Below, piece by piece: positions 38,521-47,601 of a stretch of 64,000 nt of DNA (position 1 is its first letter; each line of letters begins with the position of its first letter). The translations under genes were made by a program, and so were the position numbers. Below the pieces are notes generated by a model. That model was not told the origin of the DNA and ran no database searches. It saw only the letters and a program-made list of their open reading frames with translations. Origin of the DNA: JAWVFM01 sp963823245 (GTDB taxonomy: Bacteria; Actinomycetota; Thermoleophilia; Solirubrobacterales; 70-9); assembly GCA_963823245.1 (NCBI GenBank), contig CAWGKQ010000008.1, forward strand, positions 806,001 to 870,000, in the 5' to 3' direction.

Positions 38521-39117
38521 ATGCCCTCGCGCCCGGGCGCGCAGCCCCGCCTCCACACGGAGACGCGGATCTCGCGCCTCTTCATGATCGGGTCCGCCTG
38601 CTTCGCCGTCGCATCGCTCCCGTTCGCGGCGGCGCTCGCCCATCAGGGGATCGTCGGCGTCACCTATTTCGTCGGCTCGATCTGGTTCACCTCCGCGGCC
38701 TTCGAGCAGCTCCGTGCCTCGGATCCCGACTCGCTCGGATGGTGGGCGTCGGTCGTCCAGTTCGCGGGCACGATCTTCTTCAACGTCAGCACCTTCGCCG
38801 CCATGAAGCACGGCCTCTCCGGCCATGAGACCAACCTCCTCGTGTGGGCGCCCGACGCGGTTGGCTCGATCTGCTTCCTGGCCTCGAGCGTGCTCGCCGT
38901 GCCGGAGGCGCGCGGCCACAACGTCGCCACGCGCGTCGCGATCGAGAACCTCGTCGGCTCCATCGCCTTCGGGATCTCCGCGATCGCCTCCTACGTGGTG
39001 CCCGACACGAAGGAGGCGATCAACGCCGCGCTCGCCACCTCGGGAACGCTCGTGGGCGCGCTCCTCTTCTTTCGCGCCGCGCAGCTTCTCCCGCGCGCGA
39101 CCGAGAGCCCGGGCTGA
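38521..39117 (+). CDS. YrhK-like membrane protein
   Basis: The intact 198-residue protein has five or six hydrophobic helices (LFMIGSACFAVASLPFAAALA; VTYFVGSIWFTSAAFEQL; VVQFAGTIFFNVSTFAAM; VGSICFLASSVLAV; IAFGISAIASYVV). The loop LGWWASVVQFAGTIFFN matches YrhK-type uncharacterised membrane proteins. Start ATG 38521, 11 bp after the SnoaL-like gene. No function can be given. Confidence 0.7.
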   Translation: MPSRPGAQPRLHTETRISRLFMIGSACFAVASLPFAAALAHQGIVGVTYFVGSIWFTSAAFEQLRASDPDSLGWWASVVQFAGTIFFNVSTFAAMKHGLSGHETNLLVWAPDAVGSICFLASSVLAVPEARGHNVATRVAIENLVGSIAFGISAIASYVVPDTKEAINAALATSGTLVGALLFFRAAQLLPRATESPG

Positions 39118-39124
39118 GCCGAGC

Positions 39125-39580
39125 TCACTCGTCCTCGTCGGGCTCCTCGTCCTCTTTCTCGTCGCGCTCCTCGGTGGGCGACTCCGCGGGCCGCTCCGTC
39201 GTGAAGTGCTCGCCGTAGACCGTGAGGCCGTAGATGGCCATTCCGTCGATGACCATCACGATCACCGACCAGAACGGGTAGGCGGGCAGGAAGAAGAGCT
39301 GTGCGACCAGGTTCAGGACGAGCAGCGAGATGCCGAGGAGCTGCCCCCGGCCCTTGTAGAGCTGGAACGAGGCCAGGAGCTGGATCGCGCCGACGACCAT
39401 GAGGATGACCCCCCAGAGCGTCAGGTCCCCGACGAACAGGTTGTCGGCGGCGAAGTGCCCGTCCTTCGAGATGGCGACTATGCCATCGATGACGTTGAAG
39501 ATCCCGAGGATCAGGAACAGCGTCGCCGCGAACATGACCCAGCCGGCGCCGGGCACGCGTGGTGAGCTCTTCGCCTCCAT
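39125..39580 (-). CDS. Four-helix membrane protein, DUF7144-like
   Basis: The intact 151-residue protein has four membrane helices (WVMFAATLFLILGIFNVIDG; LWGVILMVVGAIQLLASFQL; LLGISLLVLNLVAQLFFLPAY; WSVIVMVIDGMAIYGLTVYG) and an acidic C-terminal tail rich in Glu and Asp. Proteins with this pattern are widespread in actinobacteria and are uncharacterised. Start ATG 39580. Convergent with the YrhK-like gene, separated by 7 bp. Confidence 0.72.
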   Translation of the reverse strand: MEAKSSPRVPGAGWVMFAATLFLILGIFNVIDGIVAISKDGHFAADNLFVGDLTLWGVILMVVGAIQLLASFQLYKGRGQLLGISLLVLNLVAQLFFLPAYPFWSVIVMVIDGMAIYGLTVYGEHFTTERPAESPTEERDEKEDEEPDEDE

Positions 39581-39629
39581 GCCCCGCGGCACTCTACCCC
39601 GCGGCCGCACCGCCGTGGCGGCCGCTCCG

Positions 39630-40015
39630 TCAGCCGCGAACGCGAAGGTGCGCGACCATGCCGAGCGCGCGGTGGTTCGCCAGCGAGCACCAGAGGACGT
39701 AGCGCGCACCCGGTCGAACCTTCGACCGGAACTCGGCCAGCCCGCCCGGCGCCGTCTCGCCCGCGCCCCTGCCGTCGCCGGCCGACGCCCACGCGCTTGA
39801 TCCGGAGATCGTGCGGGTCCTCCCCGTCGTTCGCGAACTGGACGATCGCGTTGCCGGAGTCGATCTTCGCCCGCGACAGGGTCAGGTCGTACTCGCGGCC
39901 CGTGACGAGGAGCCGGGGCGGCCCCGGCGCGGCGCCCGCCGGACCACCGAGGAGCAGCGGCCGCCGCGATCGCGACGAGGCCGGCCGCGAGGACGCGGCC
40001 CCGAGCGAGCCTCAC
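39630..40015 (-). CDS. Cupredoxin (plastocyanin-like) copper protein
   Basis: About 127 residues with frame errors. The N-terminus is a short Ala-rich signal (VLAAGLVAIAAAAAPR), the middle has TGREYDLTLSRAKIDSGNAIVQFANDGED, and the C-terminus has YVLWCSLANHRALGMVAHL. The C-x4-H-x4-M spacing is that of type 1 copper sites. The protein would be exported and carry electrons. The start GTG 40015 overlaps the stop of the DUF1501 gene (GTGA), so it is the last gene of the DUF1800-DUF1501 unit. At least two indels near 39780 and 39955 disturb it. Confidence 0.7.
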
Positions 40016-41404
40016 GCGATCACCCGCGGGCGCGGGAACGACGCGGCGCCCGGGATGATCGCCGCGGCGTCCTGACCGAACCACTGCTCGACGATCGAGC
40101 AGTAGACCGAGCGGAAGTCGAGCGGTGTAGCGGAGGTTGTCGTCGGCGTCGAGCTGTGTCGAGGCCCGGGAACTCGCCGAGCATCGCGCCGTTCACGCGG
40201 GCTTCCGATGACGAAGCCGACGCCGCCGGCCCCGTGGTCGGTGCCGTCGGAGCCGTTCTCCTCCGGGCCGGCGGCCGAACTCCGACCAGAGGAGCGTCAC
40301 GACTCGGCCCGGCGAGCCCGCGGGCCTCGAGGTCGCGCTGGAACGCCAGCAGGGTGTCGGAGGTGAGCTTGAGGCCGCTCTGCAGGTCGCCCGGCTGCTC
40401 CTCGTGGGTGTCGTAGCTGCCCGGGGCGTTGAGCGCCGCGCAGCGGATCGGCAGGCCGGCGGCGAGCATCGCCGCGAGGGCCGCCATGTACTGCGGGAAC
40501 GCTCGTCGCCCCCGTCCGGGTAGGGCACCGGGCGTCGTGACGCCGCCGTCGCCGAAGGGCAGCAAGCTCGCTTGCGCACCTGCATCGACTGCGCGGCGAC
40601 GCGCGCCGGCCTGCGCGATCGAGGCGTCGCGCTTCGCCGGCGTGCGGCCGCGCCGAGGCGCGCCGTGCGCGTCGTACATCAGGTCCTCGACGTCGCCCCA
40701 CACGCCCGGGCGCCCAGAGGTCGTAGCGTCGCGCCGTCGACCGTCGCGACGGGAACGCTTGCCGGCGCGAGCGCCGGCGAGAGCTGCCCGTCGAGCGAGA
40801 TGCCCTGGATCGGGTTGTCGGGCGGTCCCGATCCGGTCGAGCAGGCGCCCGAGCCAGCCCGTCGTGCCGTTGGGCTCGAGCGCGCCGACCTCCCAGTAGT
40901 GCCGCGAGGTGAAGTGCGACTGGTTGGGGTCGTTGTAGGAGACGGCCGGCATCGCCGCGACCTTGCCCTCGTCGTGAAGCGTGTTGCAGCGCTCCGCGCC
41001 GCGGGATGCCACTGGAGCCTCGGGTCCTCGCGTGAACGTCGGGCCCGGCCCCCGGCGCGAGCTTGAGCTTGGGCCGCAGCTTCTGGTAGCGGGCGTCGTC
41101 GACCGGGGCGAGCACCGAGAGGTTGTCGATGCCGCCCTCGAGGAAGACGGAGACGAGCACCGGGCCGCTCCCGCCGGCCGCCCGCGCGATCCCCTCGCGG
41201 AGCTGCCCGAGGCCGAGGCGCGATGCGCCGTAGACCGAGAGCAGCGCCGCTCCCGAGCGAAGCAGGAACGCGCGCCGGTCGAGCCCGGTTCCCGCGGGAG
41301 CGGGCATCCCGGGCTCCACCGCGGGCAGGCCGCGCCCGGCCTCGGCGGCGCCGCGGCGCAGGATGCTGCGAGCGCGTGAACTCGTTGCAGCCGCAGCGGG
41401 CCAT
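40012..41404 (-). CDS. DUF1501 exported protein (many frameshifts)
   Basis: The N-terminus reads MARCGCNEFTRSSILRRG after removing an extra C, then LDRRAFLLRSGAALLSVYG, a twin-arginine (Tat) signal for folded export. Later pieces include VLVSVFLEGGIDNLSVLAP, FTSRHYWEVGALEPNGTTGWLGR and VVTLLWSEFGRRP, all typical of DUF1501, whose members resemble alkaline-phosphatase-fold proteins. Function unknown. The sequence has about eight to ten single-base errors over 1.4 kb. The ATG at 41404 overlaps the DUF1800 stop by one base. Total length about 460 residues. Confidence 0.75.
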
Positions 41405-42760
41405 CAGCAGGTCACCGAGTCGGGGGAGGTCGCGATCATCAGCCGCAGCGCGTTCTGGCGCAGGGCGCGGTAGGCGCTTCTGCTCCCAGTCGGCGACGAT
41501 CGCGCTCTGGGCGCGCTCGGCGAAGCCGCCGAGCTCGCTCTTCGTCCGGGCGCTCGACGTTCGGGTTGCCCCAGTACGCAAGCGCCTTCGCGACCGCCTC
41601 GGCCGGGCCCTCCTTCTCGTCGTAGGGCTTTTCGGCGTCGACCTCGTCGCGCTCGGTCGACATAGCTCGCCGCGATCCAGCGGCCGCGGAAGGTCGAGGT
41701 GTCGAGCCAGCGCGTCTCGTCCCAGCCGGCGACGTTCGGCGGATCGAAGGGCCGCTGCCCGGCCAGCTCCGAGACCCACGACCAGACGTCGCTGCGGACG
41801 TACTGGCGCCGGCGCGCGCATCATGCCCGCGATCTGGACCATCGGCGGCTTCACGAGGCGCCGGACCCTCGTGGAGGAGCGGATGCGTGAAGGATCGCCT
41901 CGACGAGCGGGCGCATCGGCGAACCCGCCCTTCACGTACATCTCCTCGAGCGCCCTGGCCGTCTTGGCGGGCGGCGGCACCGGGACGAAGTAGCGACCAC
42001 AGCTTCGCGACGAAATGCGGGGCGTGCGCGCGGTGATGCAGGACGAGCCGGCAGGAGTCGCGCCAGTCGAAGTCGCCCGCTCTGGCCGAAGATCTGTCTT
42101 GCTCGCCCTTGTCGTGGAGGCTGCGGGTCGAAGTGGAAGTCATAGGGCCCGGTGTCGTCGTCCCACTTGTTGGTCCAGCCGGTCAGCGCCCGCGCCTGCT
42201 CGCGGACGTCGTCCTCGGTGTAGGGGTAGCTGCCGTCGCTGGCGCCGAGGGTGAAGAGCTCCATCAGCTCGCGGGCGTAGTTCTCGTTCGGCGCCCACTT
42301 CGTGTTCTCCGACGCCCGAGAGCCACAGCAGCATCGCCGGGTCGACCGTCACGTCGTAGAGCAGGTCGCTGAACGAGCCGAAGGCGCGCCGTGCGGAAGA
42401 GCCTGTTCTGCCCGATCCCGAGCCGCTGCGAGCCGACGTCGCCGGTGGCGAACCAGTCGTGCCAGATGAGCGTCATCCGCTCCGACGCCCGGCTGGTTCG
42501 AGCGCGAGCATCCGGTCGAGCCACCAGAGCATGTCGTGGCCCCACGCGTCGTAGGGCGCGAGCGGCTGGCCGTCGACCTTGGGCGCGGGCCCGTGGAGGC
42601 GGAGCTTCGGCGGGCGGGTGAAGCGGTGGATCGCCTTGGTCAGGCCGAGCTTGGCGAGCTCGGAGGCCTCGCCGGGCGCCGGCCCGAAGCCCGCCCGCCA
42701 AAGCAGCCGCTCGGCCTGGTCCCTGCCGAAGGGCCCACGATAGACCGGCACGCGCGCCAT
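41404..42760 (-). CDS. DUF1800 protein (many frameshifts)
   Basis: The N-terminus reads MARVPVYRGPFGRDQAERLLWRAGFGP, the classic start of DUF1800 proteins, followed by ERMTLIWHDWFATGDV, ENYARELMELFTLGASDG and DVREQARALTGW (the conserved helical blocks). These proteins are always found next to DUF1501 genes and are uncharacterised. The total is about 450 residues, but at least eight insertions or deletions scramble it. It is transcribed as the first gene of a three-gene unit that ends in the cupredoxin. Confidence 0.78.
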
Positions 42761-42852
42761 CGTCGTTCAGTATCGGCAACGCGGCGGCGCCATCTTGAGG
42801 CGCCCGGACGTATCGTAGGGGAGCGAATCAGGCCGTGACTCTGAGCCGACTA

Positions 42853-42879
42853 GTACGCAGACGCGCGGCGGCTGCGTAC
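42853..42879. promoter_or_regulatory. 8-bp inverted repeat GTACGCAG/CTGCGTAC
   Basis: Perfect arms at 42853-42860 and 42872-42879 flank 11 bases. The repeat lies in the 185-bp gap between the PhzF gene and the DUF1800 gene, both read to the left, so it may regulate the DUF unit or be a weak terminator for PhzF. No T-run follows. Confidence 0.4.
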
Positions 42880-42894
42880 GATGTTGGGCGCGCC

Positions 42895-42940
42895 CGAACG
42901 TCCCTCGCTACCCCGTATAGCCCCCGACGCGGGACGTTCG
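42895..42940. repeat. 46-bp palindromic element, copy C
   Basis: Ends are CGAACGTCCC and GGGACGTTCG, identical in both arms to copy B2. The central GGGGCT is on the reverse strand. It lies 5 bp beyond the stop of the minus-strand PhzF gene. Confidence 0.82.
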
Positions 42941-42945
42941 ACAGG

Positions 42946-43608
42946 TTAGGGGAGGTCGCGGACCTCGTCGAGGACCACCCGGCCACCGACCTCCGCCCGG
43001 CCGTCCCCGAGGTGGCGGGCGTGGATGAGCGAGCCGGCGCCCTGGCGCACTTCGATGTCCCGGCCGAGCGCGACGCACAGAGCCAGGGCGGCGGAGCCGG
43101 TCGCCTCGTCCTCGACGATGCCCTCCTCGGGGAAGAAACCACGTGTCCGGACGGTGCCCGCGCCCTCGTCGACCCACGCCCAGCAGTACGCGTCGTGCCC
43201 GACCGGCGACGAGCTCAGCGGCTCGATCGGCCTCGGCCGACTCCATCTCCACCTGCTCGGCCTTCGGCGCCCACTCGCCGCGCCCGGCGATCCAGACGAG
43301 CTCACCATCGCGGCGGACCTCGACCTCGCCGGCGGGCGGGCGCAGGACGGGTGGCATCGACCGCTCCTCCCCGAGGAGCCAGGCGTGCCCACGAGAGGAT
43401 GCCCCGCGAACGGAAGCTCCACCGCCGGGGTGAAGATCCGCAGCTCGCCGCGGTCCGGGTCGTCCACGAACACGGTCTCGCTGAAGCCAAGCGCGGTCGC
43501 GATCAGCTGCCGCTCGTCCTCGGGGACGGACGGTCCGTCGAGCACGACGCCGAGCGGGTTGCCGTGCTCCCCATCGGGCCCGACGAAGACGCGGAGGACG
43601 TGAACCAC
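42946..43608 (-). CDS. PhzF-family isomerase/epimerase
   Basis: About 220 residues after repairing two indels. The N-terminus has VHVLRVFVGPDGEHGNPLGVVLD and the catalytic Glu in GFSETVFV (about residue 44), then FTPAVELPFAGHPLVGT. The C-terminus has EDEATGSAALALCVALGRDIEVRQG. The PhzF fold carries out proton transfers on small acids and amino acids. Breaks near 43390 and 43230 fall between the two halves. Start GTG 43608. It ends 5 bp before a 46-bp palindrome. Confidence 0.82.
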   Translation of the reverse strand: MVHVLRVFVGPDGEHGNPLGVVLDGPSVPEDERQLIATALGFSETVFVDDPDRGELRIFTPAVELPFAGHPLVGTPGSSGRSGRCHPSCARPPARSRSAAMVSSSGSPGAASGRRRPSRWRWSRPRPIEPLSSSPVGHDAYCWAWVDEGAGTVRTRGFFPEEGIVEDEATGSAALALCVALGRDIEVRQGAGSLIHARHLGDGRAEVGGRVVLDEVRDLP

Positions 43609-43689
43609 CGCCTCAGTATCGCGGTGCCGGCGGGGCGCGCGCGGCCTCGCCGGGGTTCTCGTCGGTGAACGCGACGAGAGGAGTACGAG

Positions 43690-43902
43690 ATGTCAACGGA
43701 TCTGCGGCGCGGCGACCGCGTCGAGTGGAGCTTTCGCGGCCGGCGCGTCGTCGGAAAGGTCCGGCGCAGGATCACCGCGCGGACGGAGATCGACGGCCGC
43801 ACCGTCGCGGCGTCGAAGGATGACCCGCGCTACGTCGTCCGCAGCGACAGATCGGGCAAGGAGACGGTGCGGCGGGCCGAGACGCTCAGGCGGCTCGACT
43901 GA
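43690..43902 (+). CDS. DUF2945 (TUDOR-like) small basic protein
   Basis: The intact 70-residue protein contains RRGDRVEWSFRGRRVVGKVRRRITA and KDDPRYVVRSDRSGKETVRR, typical of DUF2945, a small SH3/Tudor-type fold. It is basic and probably binds nucleic acid or another protein. Start ATG 43690. The gene is convergent with glutamine synthetase, 6 bp apart. Confidence 0.75.
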   Translation: MSTDLRRGDRVEWSFRGRRVVGKVRRRITARTEIDGRTVAASKDDPRYVVRSDRSGKETVRRAETLRRLD

Positions 43903-43908
43903 GCCCGC

Positions 43909-45277
43909 CTAGAGGACCGCGAGGAAGCGCTCGATCTCCCACGGCGTCACCTGGACGCGGTACTCCTCCCACTCCTGGCGCTTGATCTCGATGAAGCGCT
44001 TGAAGGCGTGCTCGCCGAGGATGCGCAGGACGAGCTCCGAGTTGGCGGCGATCTCGATCGCCTCGCCGAGCGTCTCGGGGAGCTGCTCGATGCCGCGGCG
44101 CTCGCGCTCCTCCGGGGTCAGGTGGTAGAGGTTCTGCTCCATCGGCTCGGGGAGCTCGTAGCCGTGCTCGATCCCCTCGAGGCCGGCGTGGAGCATCGCC
44201 GCGAAGCAGAGGTAGGGGTTGCAGGCGGGGTCCGGGCAGCGAAGCTCGGCCCGCGTCGCCTGCTCCTTGCCGGGGTGGTAGAGCGGAACGCGGATCAGCG
44301 CCGAGCGGTTCCGCCGCGACCAGGCGAGGTAGACCGGCGCCTCGAACCCCGGCACGAGGCGCTTGTACGAGTTGACCCACTGCGCGAAGAGCGGCGCGAT
44401 CTCGCGCGCGTGGCGAAGCTGCCCGGCGATGAAGGCCTTCGCGGTGGCCGAGAGGTAGAACTGGTCGTCCGGGTCGAAGAAGGCGTTGCCGCCGTCCTTC
44501 GCGAGCGACTGGTGGACGTGCATCCCGGAGCCGTTCTCGCCGAAGAGGGGCTTCGGCATGAAGGTCGCGTGCCAGCCGAACTTCATCGCGTACTCCTTGA
44601 CGACGATGCGGTACGTCATGCAGTCGTCCGACATCGCGAGCGCGTCCTTGTAGCGCATGTCGACCTCGTGCTGGGACGGCCCCACCTCGTGGTGCGCGTA
44701 CTCGACGTGGATCCCGAGCTGCTCGAGGGCGAGGATCGTCTCGCGGCGAACGTCCGAGCCGGCGTCGAGCGTGGTCAGGTCGAAGTAGCCGCCCTCGTCG
44801 AGGATCTCCGGCGTGCCGCCCTCCGGGCGCGCGTCGCGGAAGTAGAAGTACTCGAGCTCCGGGCCGATGTTGTAGGTGTCGAAGCCCAGGTCCGAGGCCC
44901 GCTGGAGCGCGCGCCGCAGGATCCAGCGCGGGATCGCCCTCGTACGGCTCGCCCCCGGCACCTGGACGTCGCAGAACATCCGGCCGGTCGCCTTCTCCTC
45001 CGAGCGCCAGGGCAGGATCGCGAAGCTCGCCGGGTCGGGCATGGCGATCATGTCCGACTCCTCGATCGGGTTGAAGCCCGGTGATCGACGACCCGTCGAA
45101 CCCCATGCCTCCCTCGAGGGCGTCCTCGAGCTCGGACGAGTTGATCGAGAAGCTCTTCAGCTGGCCGAGGATGTCGGTGAACCAGAGGCGGATGAATCGC
45201 ACGTCGCGGTCGGCGACGAGCTTGATCACGTCCTCCGGGCTCGAGGCGCCCGCCGCCTGTGCCGCGTCGTCGGCCAT
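43909..45277 (-). CDS. glnA: Glutamine synthetase, type I alpha
   Basis: About 456 residues. The conserved blocks are GFDGSSITG, YFDLTTLDAG, the beta-barrel HEVGPSQHEVDMRY, FGENGSGMHVHQSL (ATP/glutamate site), and NRSALIRVP. The C-terminal NLYHLTPEERERRGIEQLPETL belongs to the alpha type, which lacks control by adenylylation. It assembles as a dodecamer and fixes ammonia on glutamate. Base errors near 45085 and a compensating pair near 44955-44940 disturb it; the rest is intact. Start ATG 45277. Confidence 0.9.
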
Positions 45278-45324
45278 GGCGGCGAACCATATCGGCGGCT
45301 TGCGTAACGAACGCCGTCGCGGTA

Positions 45325-45351
45325 TAACTACTTACCTGGGGTAAGTAACTA
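45325..45351. promoter_or_regulatory. Long imperfect palindrome between glnA and the AhpD-like gene
   Basis: The core ACTTACC and GGTAAGT (45330-45336 and 45340-45346) are perfect 7-bp arms with a 3-bp spacer; the outer bases extend the symmetry to 10 of 12 pairs. It sits in a 170-bp divergent gap of low GC, about 50 bp from glnA. A nitrogen regulator of the TetR (AmtR-like) or other dimeric type is likely to bind here. A GlnR-type motif was not recognised. Confidence 0.55.
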
Positions 45352-45447
45352 GCTAAAGGTAAAGTAAAGGCAGCGCGACGAGTAAACCAAAACCGGGCCC
45401 GTGACGTATCCCCCTCACGACCGTAGACGCCGAGAAGAGATGAGCCC

Positions 45448-46020
45448 ATGACGATCAAGACCGACATCAGCCGCTTCGACATCCACGACGAGCTCACCGC
45501 GCCCGAGGGCAGCCTCAAGATCCTCCGCGGCGTCCAGTCGGCCGGCGGCGCCGTCTCCAAGTTCATCGGCGTGCTGGCCGGCTCGCCCGCCGCGCTTCGG
45601 GCCTTCACGCGCATGCGTCACGAGCTCCGCGACGGAAAGCTCCCTCGCGCGACCCGCGAGCGGATCGGCCTTGCGGTGGCCGAGCGCCATGGCGACCCCT
45701 ACTCGATCGCCCAGCACGCGAGGACGGCGCGCGCCGCCGGGCTCGGGCTTGACGAGATCTCTCGCGCGCGCAGCTTCACCTCGCGGGACCCGAAGGAGGC
45801 CGCGCTGCTCACCTTCCTCGAGGCCGTCCTCTCAACCGACGGGCGCCCGTCGAGCCACCTCGTCGAGGAGGCGCGGGAGCACGGCTGGGACGACGAACAG
45901 GTGCTCGAGGCGGTCGCGCACGTGGCCCTGAACGAGTTCCAGAGCCTGATCTCGAACGCGGCCGCGCTGCCGCAGGACCAGACGGACCCGCAGATCCTCC
46001 CGGCTGCTGCTGCCGCCTAG
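45448..46020 (+). CDS. AhpD-like carboxymuconolactone decarboxylase protein without CxxC
   Basis: The intact 190-residue protein has the AhpD/CMD helical fold: ALRAFTRMRHELRDGKLPRATRERIGLAVAERHGDPYSIAQHARTARAAGL. AhpD-type proteins have a catalytic E-x-x-C-x-x-C-x2-H motif; here the site reads ERHGDPYSIAQH, keeping Glu and His but with no Cys. So peroxidase activity by a Cys pair is not possible. It may bind another ligand. Start ATG 45448 with GAAGAGA upstream. It is divergent from glnA. Confidence 0.75.
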   Translation: MTIKTDISRFDIHDELTAPEGSLKILRGVQSAGGAVSKFIGVLAGSPAALRAFTRMRHELRDGKLPRATRERIGLAVAERHGDPYSIAQHARTARAAGLGLDEISRARSFTSRDPKEAALLTFLEAVLSTDGRPSSHLVEEAREHGWDDEQVLEAVAHVALNEFQSLISNAAALPQDQTDPQILPAAAAA

Positions 46021-46030
46021 TTGCCCGGCG

Positions 46031-46519
46031 CTAGCCGCAGACCGGCCAGGGCTTCGTGCCCATTTGGTGCTTCAGCAGCACCGCGACGACCGCCTGGGTC
46101 TTCCAGGGATAGACGACCGGGTCGCCGCCCGGCGACTTGTGCGGGATCTTCCACGCGTCGAGCGTGAACATGAAGGCGCCGCGGTAGGTGCCTCCGCCGC
46201 CGACCGCCCGCGGGTTGTTGCCCGACTCGCAGTAGCTGACGCGATGCGCCCAATGTCTGTCGGCGTGGTTGAAGCCGCCCCAGATCCGGACGTACTTGGC
46301 GGCGCGCACTCCAGCGTCGCCCCCGCCTGTGCCGCTGCCCCCGCCGCTGCCGCCCGAGCTGACGCCGCCGGAGCTCGCGTTGGCCGTGATGGCCGCGGCG
46401 AGCATCGCGACGATCGCCAGGGCGAACGCCCAAAAGGCGATGCGGTCGGGACGCGCGGTCGTGCTGCGCGTGCGCTCGGTGTCGTTGTGTGCCGCGGTGC
46501 GGCGGATGCCTTCGTTCAT
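46031..46519 (-). CDS. Rpf-like transglycosylase, membrane-anchored
   Basis: The intact 162-residue protein has an N-terminal membrane helix (IAFWAFALAIVAMLAAAITANA), a Gly/Ser linker, then a small lysozyme-like domain: VSYCESGNNPRAVGGGGTYRGAFMFTLDAW with the catalytic Glu in YCESG. It is related to resuscitation-promoting factors and would cut peptidoglycan in the cell wall. The start ATG 46519 adjoins a c-di-AMP riboswitch, typical for cell-wall hydrolases in actinobacteria. Confidence 0.83.
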   Translation of the reverse strand: MNEGIRRTAAHNDTERTRSTTARPDRIAFWAFALAIVAMLAAAITANASSGGVSSGGSGGGSGTGGGDAGVRAAKYVRIWGGFNHADRHWAHRVSYCESGNNPRAVGGGGTYRGAFMFTLDAWKIPHKSPGGDPVVYPWKTQAVVAVLLKHQMGTKPWPVCG

Positions 46520-46520
46520 C

Positions 46521-46682
46521 GCTCTTTCGATGCTTACGGGGTTAGCTGACGGGCTCGCGCCGAAAGAGATGGCGCTACGCGGCCCTTGTGCCGCGACTCG
46601 CCCCAAAGATTTGGGTCCCCCGATCCCCGCCGGTATGTGGGCGGGAACTCAGCAAGGTCGCGGCAGCCTAGCAAAAGATCGG
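46521..46682 (-). ncRNA. c-di-AMP (ydaO/yuaA-type) riboswitch
   Basis: On the minus strand the leader contains GGGGGACCCAAATCTTTGG with GGCGAGTCGCGG, then GCGCCATCTCTTTCGGCGC and CCGTCAGCTAACCCCGTAAGC, the conserved blocks of the ydaO class in the correct order. The end of the motif (GAAAGAGCG) directly precedes ATG of the Rpf-like gene, so the last helix may mask the ribosome site. In actinobacteria this class controls peptidoglycan hydrolases and turns expression off when c-di-AMP is bound. The 5' edge is approximate. Confidence 0.85.
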
Positions 46683-46851
46683 ACGGAAGTTTGCGTTTCG
46701 TTAGCGTCGCGTGAGTGCGTTCCGTCACATACCGGCGCGCTGCCCCCAGACGTGCGGGAGCGCCAACGGCAGGGGTAGAGTCGGCTCCCGGGACACGCGA
46801 TCGACAAATGGAGGACGGCCGCGCATCCGACTCGACCCAAGGAGGGACCAA

Positions 46852-47430
46852 ATGCTGGAAAGAGTTCGGCGCCTTCCGACGCCGGCATTCGTGATCTCGG
46901 TTATCGCCCTGATCGTGGCGGTCGGCGGCGGCACCTACGCTCTCGCCGCCCTCAACCGCGGCAAGGTCAAGAACATCTCCAGGCGCCAGGCGAACCAGCA
47001 GATCAGGAAGAAGGCGCCCGGCCTTTCCGTACTGCACGCGCAGAGCGCCGATACGGCCACGAACGCCGGCAACGCGATCAACCTCGATGGCAAGCCCGCG
47101 TCCGACTATCGCCTGCACTGCCCCGGCAACCTCGATCGGGCCGGGGATCTCTGCTTCGAGGTCGATCTGCGACCGGCGGCCCTTTACCCGGACGCGCTCA
47201 AGGCCTGTGCTCTCGACCAGCGCCGCCTGCCCAACGACGGCGAGTTGGCGCTCGTCTACGACCATCTCAGTGCCAGCCAGCCGTACGAGTGGACCGTAGG
47301 CCGCTTCACCGATAACGGTGCATCACTGGCCACCGTGCTCGGACAGAACTCGTCTCGCCAACTCCTTCCGACGGCCAACACGACCAATACCACCACGGTC
47401 TTTCGCTGCGTGACCACGGCGACCAACTGA
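46852..47430 (+). CDS. Exported hypothetical protein, Thermoleophilia style
   Basis: The intact 192-residue protein has a signal anchor (TPAFVISVIALIVAVGGGTYALA) followed by LNRGKVKNISRRQANQQIRKKAPGL, then a motif ANAGNAINLDGKPASDY that recurs in exported proteins of Solirubrobacter-like bacteria, and a C-terminal domain with four Cys residues (HCPGN, DLCFE, KACALD, FRCVT), probably two disulfides. Function unknown. Ribosome site AAGGAGGGA lies before ATG 46852. The 260 bp upstream hold the riboswitch only. Confidence 0.65.
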   Translation: MLERVRRLPTPAFVISVIALIVAVGGGTYALAALNRGKVKNISRRQANQQIRKKAPGLSVLHAQSADTATNAGNAINLDGKPASDYRLHCPGNLDRAGDLCFEVDLRPAALYPDALKACALDQRRLPNDGELALVYDHLSASQPYEWTVGRFTDNGASLATVLGQNSSRQLLPTANTTNTTTVFRCVTTATN

Positions 47431-47601
47431 GGATGGCCTAGCGCGAGACTGCGCGAGCGCAGGCCCTGCTTTTCGAGGAGCCCCACCGAAGTCCGAGGAA
47501 TACGCGCGGGGCAACTCCGGCCTCACCACCTGCCGCCTGGGGGCTGAGGCTGTAGTAGCGTCAATTCCAAGGGGTTCTCGGGCCACGCGAAGGAGCAGAC
47601 G

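Noticed and set aside
42853..42879. The same TACGCA/TGCGTA arms near 62524 as evidence of one regulon
   Set aside because: Six bases shared by two inverted repeats with different spacers (11 between 8-bp arms versus 10 between 6-bp arms) can be chance in a GC-rich genome.
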